Below are positions 44,198-54,900 of a stretch of DNA of 64,000 nt, one piece after another. The notes under the pieces were generated by a model. That model saw only the letters and a program-made list of their open reading frames with translations, did not search any database and was not told where the DNA came from. A program made the position numbers and the translations under genes. The stretch comes from VRUE01 sp963697915 (GTDB lineage Bacteria; Actinomycetota; Thermoleophilia; Solirubrobacterales; 70-9), in NCBI GenBank assembly GCA_963697915.1, contig OY969103.1:2604001-2668000 (forward strand), read 5' to 3'. The first letter of the stretch is position 1, and the number at the start of each line of letters is the position of its first letter.

Positions 44198-44859
44198 TCC
44201 GGGTCGTCGTCTCCGGCGCCGCCGGGCGCATGGGGAGCACCGTCTGCGAGGCGGTCGAGGCGGCCGACGGCATGGAGGTGACCGGCAGGGCCGACCCGGC
44301 GTTGGGGGTCGAGCTGGTCGACGTCCTCGGCGAGGCCGACGTCTGCGTCGAGTTCAGCACCCCGGACACGGTGCTGGCCAACTCCATCGCCTGCCTCGAG
44401 GCCGGCGTCCACGTCGTCGTCGGCGCCACCGGCTTCGACCTCGACGCCCTGCGCGCGGCCGCCGAGGAGAGCGAGGCGAACTGCTTCGTCGCCCCCAACT
44501 TCGCGATCGGCGCCGTGCTGCTGATGGAGGTCGCGCAGACGATCGCCCGCCACATGCCCGAGTGCGAGATCGTCGAGCTGCACCACGACCGCAAGCTCGA
44601 CGCCCCCTCGGGCACGGCGAAGCGGACGGCGGAGCTGATCCGCGCCGCCGGCGGCAACGTGCACGAGCCGATCCACTCGGTGCGGCTGCCCGGCCTGGTC
44701 GCCCACCAGGAGGTCGTCTTCGGCGGCGAGGGGCAGACGCTCAGCCTCCGCCACGACTCGATCGACCGCAGCTCCTTCATGCCCGGCGTCGTCCTCGCCG
44801 TGCGCGAGGTCGGCGGCCTGCCCGACCGCTTCACGGTCGGCCTCGAGCACCTCCTGTAG
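44194..44859 (+). CDS. dapB: 4-hydroxy-tetrahydrodipicolinate reductase
   Basis: 221 residues from ATG 44194. The nucleotide loop is VSGAAGRMGSTV (7-18), and the catalytic block is ELHHDRKLDAPSGTAKRTAE, with His and Lys in place. It reduces the DapA product in lysine/diaminopimelate synthesis. It is slightly shorter than the ~245 usual. The stop TAG overlaps a candidate -10 for the downstream amidase. Confidence 0.94.
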   Translation: MIRVVVSGAAGRMGSTVCEAVEAADGMEVTGRADPALGVELVDVLGEADVCVEFSTPDTVLANSIACLEAGVHVVVGATGFDLDALRAAAEESEANCFVAPNFAIGAVLLMEVAQTIARHMPECEIVELHHDRKLDAPSGTAKRTAELIRAAGGNVHEPIHSVRLPGLVAHQEVVFGGEGQTLSLRHDSIDRSSFMPGVVLAVREVGGLPDRFTVGLEHLL

Positions 44860-44862
44860 CTT
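44857..44862 (+). promoter_or_regulatory. Candidate leaderless -10 box for the amidase gene, reusing the dapB stop
   Basis: TAGCTT starts with the dapB TAG stop and lies 7 nt before ATG 44870. No Shine-Dalgarno is present. Confidence 0.45.
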
Positions 44863-44869
44863 TCTGCCC

Positions 44870-46315
44870 ATGGGGGACGGGCTGGCAGGGCTTGACGCGA
44901 CCGCGCAGGCGGAGCTGGTCCGCGGCGGTGAGGCGAGCCCGGTCGAGCTCGCCGAAGCGGCGATCGCCCGCATCGAGGCGACCAACGGCGAGGTCAACGC
45001 GGTGATCCACGAGCTCTTCGAGGAGGGCCTCGCCGAAGCCCGCGGGGACCTCCCCGACGGCCCCTTCAAGGGCGTCCCCTTCCTCTACAAGGACCTCGGC
45101 GCGGCGCTCGCCGGGCAGCCGCTCCACCTCGGGATGCAGTACCTCAAGGACCGCGACTTCCGCGCCCCGATGGACACCTACCTGGGGCAGCGCTTCCGCG
45201 CCGCCGGGCTGGTCACGATCGGCAAGACCAACGCGCCCGAGCTCGGCATCCTGCCGACCAGCGAGCCGCGCGCCTACGGCGCCACCCGCAACCCCTGGGA
45301 CCTGGGTCACAGCGCCGGCGGCTCCAGCGGCGGCTCGGCGGCCGCGGTCGCCGCCGGCATGGTGCCGATGGCGCACGCCAACGACGGCGGCGGCTCGATC
45401 CGCATCCCCGCCTCCAACTGCGGCCTGGTCGGCCTCAAGCCGAGCCGCCAGCGGACCAGCGAGGGCCCGCTCGCGGGCGACTTCATGTCGGGGCTGACCG
45501 CCGAGCTCGTCGTCTCACGCTCGGTCCGCGACACGGCGGCGATCCTCGAGGCCGTTCACGGCCCGGCGCCGGGCGACCCCTACGTGGCGCCCCCGCCCTT
45601 GCGCCCCTACACCGAGGAGGTCGGCGCCGACCCCGGCAAGCTGCGGATCGCGCTCTCGACCGAGACCCTGATCGAGCGCGAGGCCGACCCCGAGGTCGTC
45701 ACCGCGGTCAAGTCGGCGGCGAAGAGCCTCGAAGACCTCGGCCACGAGGTCGAGGAACCGGACCTGAGCACGCTGCGCAGCCTCGACCTGGTCCAACCCT
45801 TCCTCGTGCGCTGGGCCGCCGGTCAGGCCCAGGCCCTCGACCAGCTCGGGATGGCGACCGGTCAGGTGATCGGCGCTGACGACGTCGAGCCGCTGACCTG
45901 GGCGCTGGCCGAGGCCGGCCGCCGCCACAGCGCCGGCGAGTACCTGATGGCGATCGGCCAGCACCAGGTGCTGAGCCGGATGCTGGCCGGGATCCACGAG
46001 TCGGGCTTCGACCTGCTGCTGACGCCGACGATGGGCGAGCCACCGCCGCCGCTCGGCAGCTTCGACGACTCCGGCCCAGACCCGATGGTGGCCTTCGAGC
46101 GCGCCTTCCTCTGCGGCTGCTTCACCGCCGCCTTCAACGCCAGCGGCCAGCCGGCGATCTCGCTGCCGCTGCACTGGAGCGAGGCCGGGCTGCCGGTCGG
46201 CGTCCAGTTCGTCGCGCCCCTGGGCCGCGAGGACATCCTCCTGCGGGTCGCCGCGCAGCTCGAGCAGGCGGTGCCCTGGGCCGAGCGTCAGGCGCCGACC
46301 TTCGCCGGCGCCTGA
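44870..46315 (+). CDS. Amidase-signature-family amidohydrolase
   Basis: 481 residues. The Ser-cisSer-Lys triad is visible: Lys74 (PFLYKDLG), Ser152 (SAGGSSGGSAAAVAAG) and the nucleophile Ser176 (GGGSIRIPASNCGL). Members hydrolyse varied amides. The domain before PFLYKDL and the C-terminal FNASGQPAISLPL block are typical of broad-specificity amidases, not of GatA, which would sit with gatB/gatC. Its neighbours do not reveal a substrate. Confidence 0.88.
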   Translation: MGDGLAGLDATAQAELVRGGEASPVELAEAAIARIEATNGEVNAVIHELFEEGLAEARGDLPDGPFKGVPFLYKDLGAALAGQPLHLGMQYLKDRDFRAPMDTYLGQRFRAAGLVTIGKTNAPELGILPTSEPRAYGATRNPWDLGHSAGGSSGGSAAAVAAGMVPMAHANDGGGSIRIPASNCGLVGLKPSRQRTSEGPLAGDFMSGLTAELVVSRSVRDTAAILEAVHGPAPGDPYVAPPPLRPYTEEVGADPGKLRIALSTETLIEREADPEVVTAVKSAAKSLEDLGHEVEEPDLSTLRSLDLVQPFLVRWAAGQAQALDQLGMATGQVIGADDVEPLTWALAEAGRRHSAGEYLMAIGQHQVLSRMLAGIHESGFDLLLTPTMGEPPPPLGSFDDSGPDPMVAFERAFLCGCFTAAFNASGQPAISLPLHWSEAGLPVGVQFVAPLGREDILLRVAAQLEQAVPWAERQAPTFAGA

Positions 46316-46336
46316 CTGACTCACCCCAGAGCTTCT

Positions 46337-47065
46337 TCAGCCGGCGTTGGTCCAGGCCAGGTTGAAGACGCAGGCCGACCCCAGGACGTGGACGCCGTTG
46401 GCGGCCACCCCGTAGAGGACCATGGTCCCGGCCGCGTCGATGGCGGTCCATTCGGCGTCATAGGAGTATTCGTCCCAACTCCAGTACGGCGTCGTCCTGC
46501 TCGCGTACTCGCCGAGTTCGGCCTCGGTTCCCGGTTCGAAGTTGAATTCCTCGTATGAACTCGTGTACGAGCTCATCAGCGATTTCGGCTCCGAGGTCGT
46601 CATGAACGTCCGCGCTTCATGGTTCCCGCCGCCGGTGTCTTTGCAGCTGCCATAAAACGTGAACGGCCCCGCCTTGGCGAGCTCGGCCGTCTGATTCAAC
46701 GCGACCTTGCGCAGCCCGGTGGTGAAGTAGCGGCTGAAGTTCTCGGCGTTCGTCGCGTTTTCCGCGTTCGTGGCACTACCCGCCTTGGTCGCGGTGGTGG
46801 CATTCGCCGCCGTCGCCGCGTGCTGGGCGTTGGGCACCGAGCCAAGCGAGGCCTCGGCGATCTTCGCGCCGGTGATCGCGTCGTCCTTGATTTTCGGCGT
46901 CGTCACCGCGCCTTTCTTGATCTTCGCCGCGGTGATCGCGTTGTTCTTGATTTCCTTGGTGCCGACCTTCTTCGCCGCGTAGGCGCTGCCGCCGAGGGCG
47001 ACGAATAGCGCCAGGAGCGAGATCATCAGGGCGGGGGAGGGCCGTTTGGCCCAGGACTTCGACAT
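46337..47065 (-). CDS. Secreted protein with signal peptide and KI-rich repeat region
   Basis: 242 residues, Shine-Dalgarno AAGGAG 5 nt upstream. The N-terminus is a signal peptide (ALMISLLALFVALGGSAYAA). It is followed by short repeats of the type IKNNAIT-AAKIKKGAVT-TPKIKDDAIT (about 38-65) and an Ala/Asn/Thr-rich stretch. The C-terminal ~130 residues hold two Cys (YGSCKDTGG and GSACVFNL) and look like a small beta domain. Similar repeat-bearing exported proteins recur in high-GC actinobacteria, but no function is known to me. An inverted repeat GAATAC..GTATTC (47096-47115) lies in its promoter region. Confidence 0.75.
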   Translation of the reverse strand: MSKSWAKRPSPALMISLLALFVALGGSAYAAKKVGTKEIKNNAITAAKIKKGAVTTPKIKDDAITGAKIAEASLGSVPNAQHAATAANATTATKAGSATNAENATNAENFSRYFTTGLRKVALNQTAELAKAGPFTFYGSCKDTGGGNHEARTFMTTSEPKSLMSSYTSSYEEFNFEPGTEAELGEYASRTTPYWSWDEYSYDAEWTAIDAAGTMVLYGVAANGVHVLGSACVFNLAWTNAG

Positions 47066-47184
47066 TGCTTCTCCTTGCTGTCTAGGGGGGAATGCGAATA
47101 CACAAAGCGGTATTCAGAGCGGGGATCGTAGGTTTCGGCGCGGTCAGCCTCACGGCGCGCGGACACTTGGACGAGCCGATCACT

Positions 47185-47190
47185 TAGGCT
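47185..47190 (+). promoter_or_regulatory. Candidate leaderless -10 box for dapA
   Basis: TAGGCT lies 6 nt before ATG 47197, with no Shine-Dalgarno. The identical TAGGCT precedes rnz. Confidence 0.5.
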
Positions 47191-47196
47191 GCGGCC

Positions 47197-48069
47197 ATGG
47201 CTGGCATCGAAGGCGTGCTGACGGCGATGGCGACCCCGTTCCGGGAGGACGGTGGTGTGGACGAGGCCGCCGCGCGCAAGCTCGCGACCTACTTGATCAC
47301 CCACGGCTCGCACGGCGTCGTCGTCGCCGGCTCCTCCGGTGAGGCCGCGACCCTCGACGACGAGGAGCACATCGCCCTGCTGGCGGCGATAGTCGACGAG
47401 ATCGGCGGCGAGGCGACGGTGATCTGCGGCACCGGCACCAACGACACGCGCCACTCGGTCGAGCTGACCAAGGCATCTGCCGAGGCCGGCGCCGACGGCG
47501 CCCTGGTCGTCACGCCGTACTACAACAAGCCCACTTTCCCCGGGATTCGCGCCCACTACGAGGCGATCGCCGCCGCGGTCCCCGGTCTGCCGCTGATCGC
47601 CTACAACATCCCCTCACGGGTGGTGATCAACGTCGACCCGGGCGAACTGGCGGAGCTGGCCAAGATCGACGGTGTGGTCGGGGTCAAGCAGGCCAACAAC
47701 GACGAGCTCGAGCCGATCGAGGGCATGGCCGTGCTGGCCGGCAACGACGACGTCTTCCTGCGCACGCTGGAAATGGGCGGCGCCGGGGGCATCCTCGTCG
47801 CCTCGCACGTCGTCGGCGAGGGGATGCGGGAGATGTGGGACGCCGCCCAGGCCGGCGACCTCGACCGCGCGCGCGAGATCGACGCCAAGCTGCGGCCCGC
47901 CTACGACGTGATGGGCTTCGTCACCAACCCGATCCCGCTGAAGGCGGCCCTGGAGATGACCGGGCTGATCCCCCATGGCGGCCTGCGGCTGCCCCTCTTC
48001 GAGCTCGACGCGGACCAGCGCGCGACCGTGCGCGAGGCGCTCGGCGCGGCCGGCGTCGCGGTGGCCTGA
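47197..48069 (+). CDS. dapA: 4-hydroxy-tetrahydrodipicolinate synthase
   Basis: 290 residues. The Schiff-base lysine is in GVVGVKQANND, the Tyr of the catalytic triad is in VVTPYYNKP, and the N-terminal GSSGEAATLDDEEH loop is conserved. It condenses pyruvate with aspartate semialdehyde, the first lysine/DAP-branch step. It lies 4 bp upstream of the ribonuclease J gene; dapA next to an RNase J gene is a recurrent actinobacterial arrangement. Confidence 0.95.
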   Translation: MAGIEGVLTAMATPFREDGGVDEAAARKLATYLITHGSHGVVVAGSSGEAATLDDEEHIALLAAIVDEIGGEATVICGTGTNDTRHSVELTKASAEAGADGALVVTPYYNKPTFPGIRAHYEAIAAAVPGLPLIAYNIPSRVVINVDPGELAELAKIDGVVGVKQANNDELEPIEGMAVLAGNDDVFLRTLEMGGAGGILVASHVVGEGMREMWDAAQAGDLDRAREIDAKLRPAYDVMGFVTNPIPLKAALEMTGLIPHGGLRLPLFELDADQRATVREALGAAGVAVA

Positions 48070-48073
48070 TTCG

Positions 48074-49740
48074 ATGAGCTCCCCGAAGCTGCGCGTACTG
48101 CCGCTCGGCGGCCTGGGCGAGATCGGCAAGAACATGACCGTGGTCGAGTACGAAGGCCGCATCGTCGTCGTCGACACCGGCCTGATGTTCCCGACCGCCG
48201 AGATGCTCGGCGTCGACCTCGTCCTGCCCGACTTCTCCTACCTGCGCGAGCGCGCCAAGGACATCGAGGCGATCGTCCTCACCCACGGCCACGAGGACCA
48301 CGTCGGGGCGCTGCCCTACGTGCTGCGCGAGATCGGCATGCCGCCGGTCATCTACGGCGGCATGCTGACCGTCGGCATGGTCCGCTCGAAGCTCGACGAG
48401 CACAAGCTCAAGGACGCGCCGCTGGAGGAGCTGCCGGCGGGCAAGGCGGTGCAGGCAGGCCCCTTCGAGCTCGAGCTGGTCCACCTCGCGCACTCGATCC
48501 CCGACGCGCGCGGCGTGATCCTCGGCACCGGCCTGGGCAAGATCCTGCTCACCGGCGACTACAAGTTCGACCAGACCCCGGTCGACGGCCGCCCGGCCGA
48601 CATCTCGCGGCTCGCCGAGCTCGGCAGCGACGGCCTGCTGCTGCTCTGCGGCGACTCGACCAACGCCGACCGCCCCGGCATCGCGCCCTCGGAGTCGAGC
48701 GTCGGCCCGGCCCTGCTGGAGACCTTCTCCGGCTGCAAGGGGCGGATCATCGTCACCTCCTTCGCCTCCAACATCCACCGCGTCCAGCAGGTGATCGACG
48801 CCGCCGTGGCGCTCGACCGGCGCGTCGCCCTGGTCGGCCGCTCGATGCGCAAGAACTTCAACATCGCCTCCAGCCTCGGCATCGCCAAGGCCCCCTCGGG
48901 GCTCTTCATCCAACCGCGTGAGATCGAGGACTTCCCCGACGAGAAGGTGGTCGTGATCTCGACCGGCAGCCAGGGCGAGCCGCTCTCGGCACTGCGGCGG
49001 ATGGCCAACAACGACCACCGCGACGTCGAGCTGCACTCCGGCGACACAGTCGTCTTCTCGGCGACGCCGGTGCCCGGCAACGAGCGCGCCGTCAACGAAA
49101 CGATCGACCGCATCTACGAGATCGGGGCCACCGTGGTGACCGCGAAAACGGCTCCGATCCACGCCTCTGGGCACGGCTGGCAGGAGGAGCTGAAGCTGAT
49201 GCTCAACCTGACCAAGCCGCGCTACGTGATGCCGATCCACGGCGACTACCAACGCCTGCGCCTGCACGCGGAGCTCGCCCACTCGGTCGGGGTCGACCCC
49301 AAGAACGTCTTCCAGGGCCGCAACGGGCTGCCGCTGGAGCTCGATGCCGACGGGGCCCGCTTCGGCGAGGACATCGGCAGCGGCGTCATCTACGTCGACG
49401 GCCTCAACGTCGGCGAGCCCGACGACGTGGCGCTGCGCGACCGCCGCGAGATCTCCGCCGACGGCATCTTCATCGTCGTCGCGACGATCTCCGCCGACGA
49501 CGGCAGCGTCGTCGCCGACCCCGAGGTGATCGTGCGCGGCGTCGCCTTCGGCGACGGGGGGAGGGGGCCCTGGTCGAAGAGCTCCAGGACGTGGTCGAGG
49601 ACTCGCTCGAGGACGCGGCCGAGGCCGGCACCCGTGAGCTGCACCTGATCCAGGAGGACCTGCACGACGCGATCGCCAAGCTCGTCTACGACAAGCTGCG
49701 GTCGCGCCCGATGGTCCTGCCGGTCGTCGTCGAGGTCTGA
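48074..49740 (+). CDS. rnj: Ribonuclease J with an apparent frameshift near its C-terminus
   Basis: The N-terminal ~495 residues (from ATG 48074) are a complete beta-CASP RNase J: LTHGHEDHVGALPYV zinc motif, FAHSIPD-like HLAHSIPDA, GDSTNADRPG, and SGHGWQEELKLMLNLTKPRYVMPIHG. After GVAFGDGG (nt ~49555) the frame runs into a basic non-native sequence and stops at 49648. In the -1 frame the expected acidic helical tail (ALVEELQDVVEDSLEDAAE...) continues to a stop at 49740. The switch lies in G-runs at 49556-49561 and 49563-49567, so one extra G would restore a single ORF. A sequencing error, a real mutation or programmed slippage are all possible. The end overlaps the convergent kinase gene by 55 bp. 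Confidence 0.85.
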
Positions 49741-51137
49741 GCCCGGGCCAGCGGCAGGCGGACGCGGAAGAGCGCGCCGCCGCGCTCCGACTCGCCGACC
49801 TCGGCGCTGCCCCCGTGTGAGGTGGCGACGGCGCGGACGATCGCCAGGCCGAGGCCGCTGCCGCCGCCGATTGCGGTGTCGGCGGGCCCTTCGCCGCGCA
49901 CGAAGCGGTCGAAGATCTGGTCGCGCAGCTCGGCCGGCACGCCGGGGCCGTCGTCGGCGACCTCGACGACGGCGTCGCCCCCCGCGGCGCGCAGGCGCAG
50001 CTCGATCGTCGCGCCCGGCGGCGTGTGGCGGGCGGCGTTGTCGAGCAGGTTGACGACCACCCGGTGCAGCTCGTCGGGGTTGCCGTCGACCGGCATCGGC
50101 GCCTGATTCTCGATCCGCAGCTGGCGTTCGCCGATCGTCGGCGCAACCTCGGCGGCGGCAGCGCCGGCGACCTCGGCGAGGTCGAAGCGGGTGCGGGCGC
50201 CGATCCGGCCGGCGTCGGCGCGGGCGAGCAGGAGGAGGTCGGCGACGAGGCGGCTCATGCGGCCCGAGGAGCGCAGCGCCGACTCGACCATCGCCCGCTC
50301 CTCCTCGTGCTCGGGCCCCACCAGCGAGGCCTGCAGCAGTTCGAGGTTGGCGAGGATGCTGGTCAGCGGGGTGCGCAGCTCGTGCGAAGCGTCGGCGACG
50401 AACTCGCGCTGGCGCTTCAGCGCCGCTTCGCGCTCGGAGCGGGCAAGGTCGAGCGAGCGGATCATCCGCTCCAGGGTCCGGGCCAGCTCGCCGACCTCGT
50501 CGTCGACGCGCGGCTCGGGCATGTGCTGGGAGAGGTCGCCGGTCTCGGCGATCTCGCGGGCGCTGGCGGTCAGCGAGGAGACCGGCCGCATCGCCCGCGA
50601 GGCGATCGCGGCGCCGGCGAGGCTGGCGAGCAGAGTGCCGCCGAGCACGCCGAGCGCGATGAAGATCCAGAGCCGCGCGATCGTCGAGTCGAGGTGCTCG
50701 ATGCTGCGCGCGTACTGGACGAAGCCGGTGAGGCTGCCGCTGCCGCCGCTGATCCGGGCCGTCACCACCCGCATCCCGCCGACGCGGTCGGCACCCGGGT
50801 CGAGTGGGCCGAGGTCGGCGGCGCCGCTGCTCTCGGTGAGCAGCGCCCCGGAAGCGTCGAAGACGCGCACGGTGGCGTCGTTGGAGAGGGCGAAGTCGTC
50901 GAGGCCCGGGCCGCGGATCAGGTAGGAGCCGCTGAGCGTGTCGACGATCCGCAGTTCGGCGGCCAGGGTCTGCGCGGCGACGTCGACCTCACGGTCGAAG
51001 TCGCTGCGGATCCGCTCGCTGGCGACGCCGCCGATCACGCCGCCGAAGAGCAGCAGGATCGCCATCGTCAGGCCGGCGGAGGTGGCCGCCAACCGCCGCC
51101 TCACGGACCAGTTGCGAGGACGAAGCCGACCGAGCAC
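49686..51137 (-). CDS. Membrane sensor histidine kinase
   Basis: 483 residues. Two membrane helices (about 14-38 and 155-180) flank an extracytoplasmic sensor of about 115 residues. A HAMP linker (180-235) leads to the H-box with phospho-acceptor His252 (VADASHELRTPLTS). The ATPase domain has the N box (VVNLLDNAARHTP), VADDGPGVP and GGSGLGLAIVRAV. It resembles the actinobacterial TcrY/MprB-like group. It follows its response regulator by 3 bp. The stimulus is unknown. Confidence 0.92.
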   Translation of the reverse strand: MLGRLRPRNWSVRRRLAATSAGLTMAILLLFGGVIGGVASERIRSDFDREVDVAAQTLAAELRIVDTLSGSYLIRGPGLDDFALSNDATVRVFDASGALLTESSGAADLGPLDPGADRVGGMRVVTARISGGSGSLTGFVQYARSIEHLDSTIARLWIFIALGVLGGTLLASLAGAAIASRAMRPVSSLTASAREIAETGDLSQHMPEPRVDDEVGELARTLERMIRSLDLARSEREAALKRQREFVADASHELRTPLTSILANLELLQASLVGPEHEEERAMVESALRSSGRMSRLVADLLLLARADAGRIGARTRFDLAEVAGAAAAEVAPTIGERQLRIENQAPMPVDGNPDELHRVVVNLLDNAARHTPPGATIELRLRAAGGDAVVEVADDGPGVPAELRDQIFDRFVRGEGPADTAIGGGSGLGLAIVRAVATSHGGSAEVGESERGGALFRVRLPLARAQTSTTTGRTIGRDRSLS

Positions 51138-51140
51138 CGG

Positions 51141-51833
51141 TTATTCCTTCAGCACGTAGCCGGCGCCCCGTTTGGTGTGCAGCAGGCGGTCCTCGCCGCC
51201 CGCCTCGAGCTTGCGGCGCAGGTTGGAGATGAAGACGTCGATCGTGTTGGTCGCCGCCATCGGGTCGTAGCCCCAGACCTCGTCGAGCAGCTGCTCGCGG
51301 GAGACGACGAGGCGCTCGTTGCGCATCAGGTACTCGAGCAGCTCGAACTCGCGGTTGGTCAGCTCGATCTCACGCGCGCCGTGGCGCACCTCACGGCGAT
51401 CGGGGTTGAGTGTCAGCTCTCCGACCGTCAGCGAGGCGGAGCCGCGCGGCGGACGGCGGCGCAGCAGGGCGCGGATCCGGGCCAGCAGCTCGACCCGCTC
51501 GAAGGGCTTGGTCAGGTAGTCGTCGGCGCCGCTGTCGAGGCCGCCGACGCGATCCTCGGTCTCGGCCCGCGCGGTCAGCATCAGGATCGGCACGTCGCTG
51601 TCGGCGCGCAGCCGCCGGCAGACCTCGACGCCGTCCATGCGCGGCAGCCCGAGGTCGAGCACGACCAGGTCGGGCAGGAACCCGGCGGCGACGTCGAGCG
51701 CCTCGACCCCGTCGCCCGCGGCCCGCACCTCGTAGCCCTCGCCGCGCAGCGAACGCCGCAGGACGTCGGCGATCTCCTCGTCGTCCTCGACGACCAGGAC
51801 CCGACCCTCGCTGTCACCCTCGCTGCCAAGCAT
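51141..51833 (-). CDS. OmpR/PhoB-family response regulator
   Basis: 230 residues. The phospho-acceptor is Asp60 (LVVLDLGLPRMDG), with the acidic pair VVEDDEE and the switch Lys in DYLTKPFE. The C-terminal winged helix is complete (LTNREFELLEYLMRNERLVVSREQLLDEVWG ... YVLKE). It is the first gene of the two-component operon. A -10-like TAACAT lies 7 nt before its ATG, suggesting a leaderless mRNA. Confidence 0.94.
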   Translation of the reverse strand: MLGSEGDSEGRVLVVEDDEEIADVLRRSLRGEGYEVRAAGDGVEALDVAAGFLPDLVVLDLGLPRMDGVEVCRRLRADSDVPILMLTARAETEDRVGGLDSGADDYLTKPFERVELLARIRALLRRRPPRGSASLTVGELTLNPDRREVRHGAREIELTNREFELLEYLMRNERLVVSREQLLDEVWGYDPMAATNTIDVFISNLRRKLEAGGEDRLLHTKRGAGYVLKE

Positions 51834-51840
51834 CGCAACG

Positions 51841-51846
51841 ATGTTA
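51841..51846 (-). promoter_or_regulatory. Candidate leaderless -10 box for the response-regulator operon
   Basis: On the minus strand TAACAT lies 7 nt before the ATG at 51833, with no Shine-Dalgarno. Confidence 0.45.
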
Positions 51847-51964
51847 GCCCGGTTGTGGTCTGACCTCCGCAGCCTTTTAGCGCGAATTTAGACACGCATT
51901 AGCCCGCAAGACGCGCTTTCCGTGAGCGTTGCCATCTGCCTCGGTTGCCATCATCGGCGCTTCC

Positions 51965-54900
51965 GTGAGCAGCTCTGCCGCAGCCCATCTCCACGCCCAC
52001 AGCGAGTACTCGCTGCTCGACGGCGCCTGCAAGATCGAGGCGATGGCGGCGCGGGCGGCGGAGCTCGAACAGCCGGCCCTGGGGCTGACCGACCACGGCG
52101 TGATGAACGGGGCCGTCGACCTCTACAAGGCCTGCAGGAAGCACGGGATCAAGCCGATCGCCGGCCTCGAGGCCTACCTCGTCGACGACGTCGCGGGGAT
52201 CAAAGAGAAGCCCAAATACGAGCGTAACCACCTCACCCTGCTGGCCGAGAGCGATGCCGGCTTCGCCAACTTGGTCAAACTCACCTCGGCCGGCTTCCTG
52301 CAGGGCTTCTCGCGCGGCAAGGCCAACGTCGACATGGAGCTGCTCGCCGCCCACGCCGAGGGCGTCATCGTCCTCACCGGCTGCCTGCAGTCGCGCTTCT
52401 GCCGCCGCCTGATCGAAGAGCGGGCCGACGATGCCCGCGCCCACCTCGACGACCTGGTCCAGGCCTTCGGCCCCGAGCAGGTCTACTTCGAGGTGCAGAA
52501 GAACGGCATCGCCGAGCAGGACAAGGCCAACGAGGGGATCGTCCGCTTCGCCCGCGAGCTGAACCGGCCCCTGGTCGGCACCGCCGACGTCCACTACCTG
52601 CGGCGCGAGGACTTCGACAACCACGCGGCGCTGCTCTGCGTGCAGACCAAGTCGACCCTCGAGGCGCCGAAGATGAGCTTCGACACCAACGAGTTCTTCC
52701 TCAAGAGCAACGAGGAGATGACCGAGTCCTTCGCCGAGTGGCCGGAGGCGGTGCCGACCACGCTGGAGATCGCCGAGCGTTGCGAGATCGACATCGAGCT
52801 CGGCAAGCTGCTGCTGCCCCGCTACCCGACCGAGGATGGCTCCGAGCCGGAGCAGATGCTGCGCCGGATCGCCGCCGAGGGCCTGCGCGCCCGCTACGGC
52901 GACCCGCCCCCGGCCGAGGCGATCGAGCGGCTCGAGTTCGAGCTCGGCGTGATCGAGGAGATGGGCTTCTCCTCCTACTTCCTGATCGTCTGGGACTTCA
53001 TCCGCTACGCCAAGGAGAACGGCATCGCGGTCGGCCCGGGCCGCGGCTCGGCGGCCGGCTCGATCGTCTCCTACAGCCTCAAGATCACCGACCTCGACCC
53101 GCTCGAGAACGACCTGCTCTTCGAGCGCTTCCTCAACCCGGGCCGCAAATCGATGCCGGACATCGACATCGACTTCTCGGTGCGCGGCCGCGAGCGCGTG
53201 ATCCGCTACGTCGGCGAGAAGTACGGCCGCGAGTCGGTCGCCCAGATCGTCACCTTCGGCAAGATGGCGCCGCGCGCCGCGACCCGCGACGCCGCCCGCG
53301 TGCTCGGCTTCGACTACGGCAGCGGCGACCGCCTCGCCAAGCAGATCCCCGAGCCGATCATGGGCCGCAGCCCCTCCTTCGAGGAATGCCTGAAGCCGGG
53401 CCAGGAGCTGAAACAGACCTACGACTCCGAGCCCGACTCGAAACGGATCATCGACGTCGCCCAGGGGCTCGAAGGGATCATCCGCAACAACTCGATCCAT
53501 GCCGCCGCCGTGGTGATCGCTGACCGGCCGCTGCAGGAGATCGTGCCGCTGCAGCTGGCCGAGGACCGCAGCGCCCCCGCCGGGGCCAACGGCAGCGGGG
53601 GCGGCAAGGCGGAGCGCCAGTACAAGGTCGTGACCCAGTACTCGATGGGCCCGATCGAGGAGATCGGCCTGCTCAAGATGGACTTCCTCGGCCTGCGCAA
53701 CCTCGACGTGATCGAGGACGCGGTCGCGATCATCGAGCGCTCGCGCGGCGAGTGGGTCGAGATGGAGAAGATCCCGATCGACGACGCCAAGACGTACGAG
53801 ATGCTCGCCAAAGGCGACTCGACCGGCGTCTTCCAGTTCGAGTCGGAGGGAATGCGCGACGCGCTCCGCAAGGTCGGCCCGACCGAGTTCGCCGACATCG
53901 TCGCCCTCGGCGCCCTCTACCGGCCCGGGGCGATGGCATACATCCCCGCCTACGCGAAGGGCAAGAAGGACCCCTCCACGGTGCGTTACCCGGACCCGCG
54001 CCTGCGGGCGATCACCGAGGAGACGCACGGCTGCGTCATCTACCAGGAGCAGTTGATGGAGATCGCCCGCTCGATGGCGGGCTTCTCGGGCGCCGAGGCG
54101 GACGACCTGCGCAAGGCGATCGGCAAGAAGAAGCGCGACCTGATGGCGACGATGAAGGACAAGTTCATGCAGGGGCTGGCCGCCTCCGACACCGCCTCCA
54201 ACGTCGCCTCCGACCTCTGGAAGCTGAACGAAGCGGCGGCCGACTACTCATTCAACAAGTCGCATGCCGCCTGTTACGGGCTGATCTCCTACCGCACCGC
54301 CTACCTGAAGGCGAACTACCCGGCCGAGTACATGGCGGCGGTGATCTCCTCGGTGATGAACACCAAGGACAAGGTCCCCTTCTTCGTCAACCGCTGCGAG
54401 GAGATGGGGATCGACGTGCTGCCCCCCGATGTCAACGCCTCCGACCACGACTTCGTCGTCACCGAGAACGCGATCCGCTTCGGCCTCGACGCGGTCAAGA
54501 ACGTCGGCCACAGCGCCGTCGAGGCGATCCTGCGGGCGCGCGAGGACAGCGAGATCGCTTCGATCTGGGACTTCTGCGAGCGGGTCGACTCGCGCGCGGT
54601 CAACAAACGAGCGATCGAATGCCTGGTCAAGTGCGGCGCGCTCGACTCGACCGGGGCGACCCGCAAAGGGATGCTCGAGGCGCTGCCGGCGGCCCAGTCG
54701 GCGGGACAGAAAGCGCAGGAGGACGCGCAGCTCGGCCAAGGCTCGATCTTCGACTTCGGCGATGGGGGGGACGGCGGTGCCGGGCAGGGGAGCGCCAGCG
54801 CCCAGCACCGGCCGCCGATCTCGGCCGCCGAGTTCGAGCGCCGCGAGCTGCTCGCGATGGAGAAGGAGACGCTCGGTACCTACCTCTCCTCGCACCCGCT

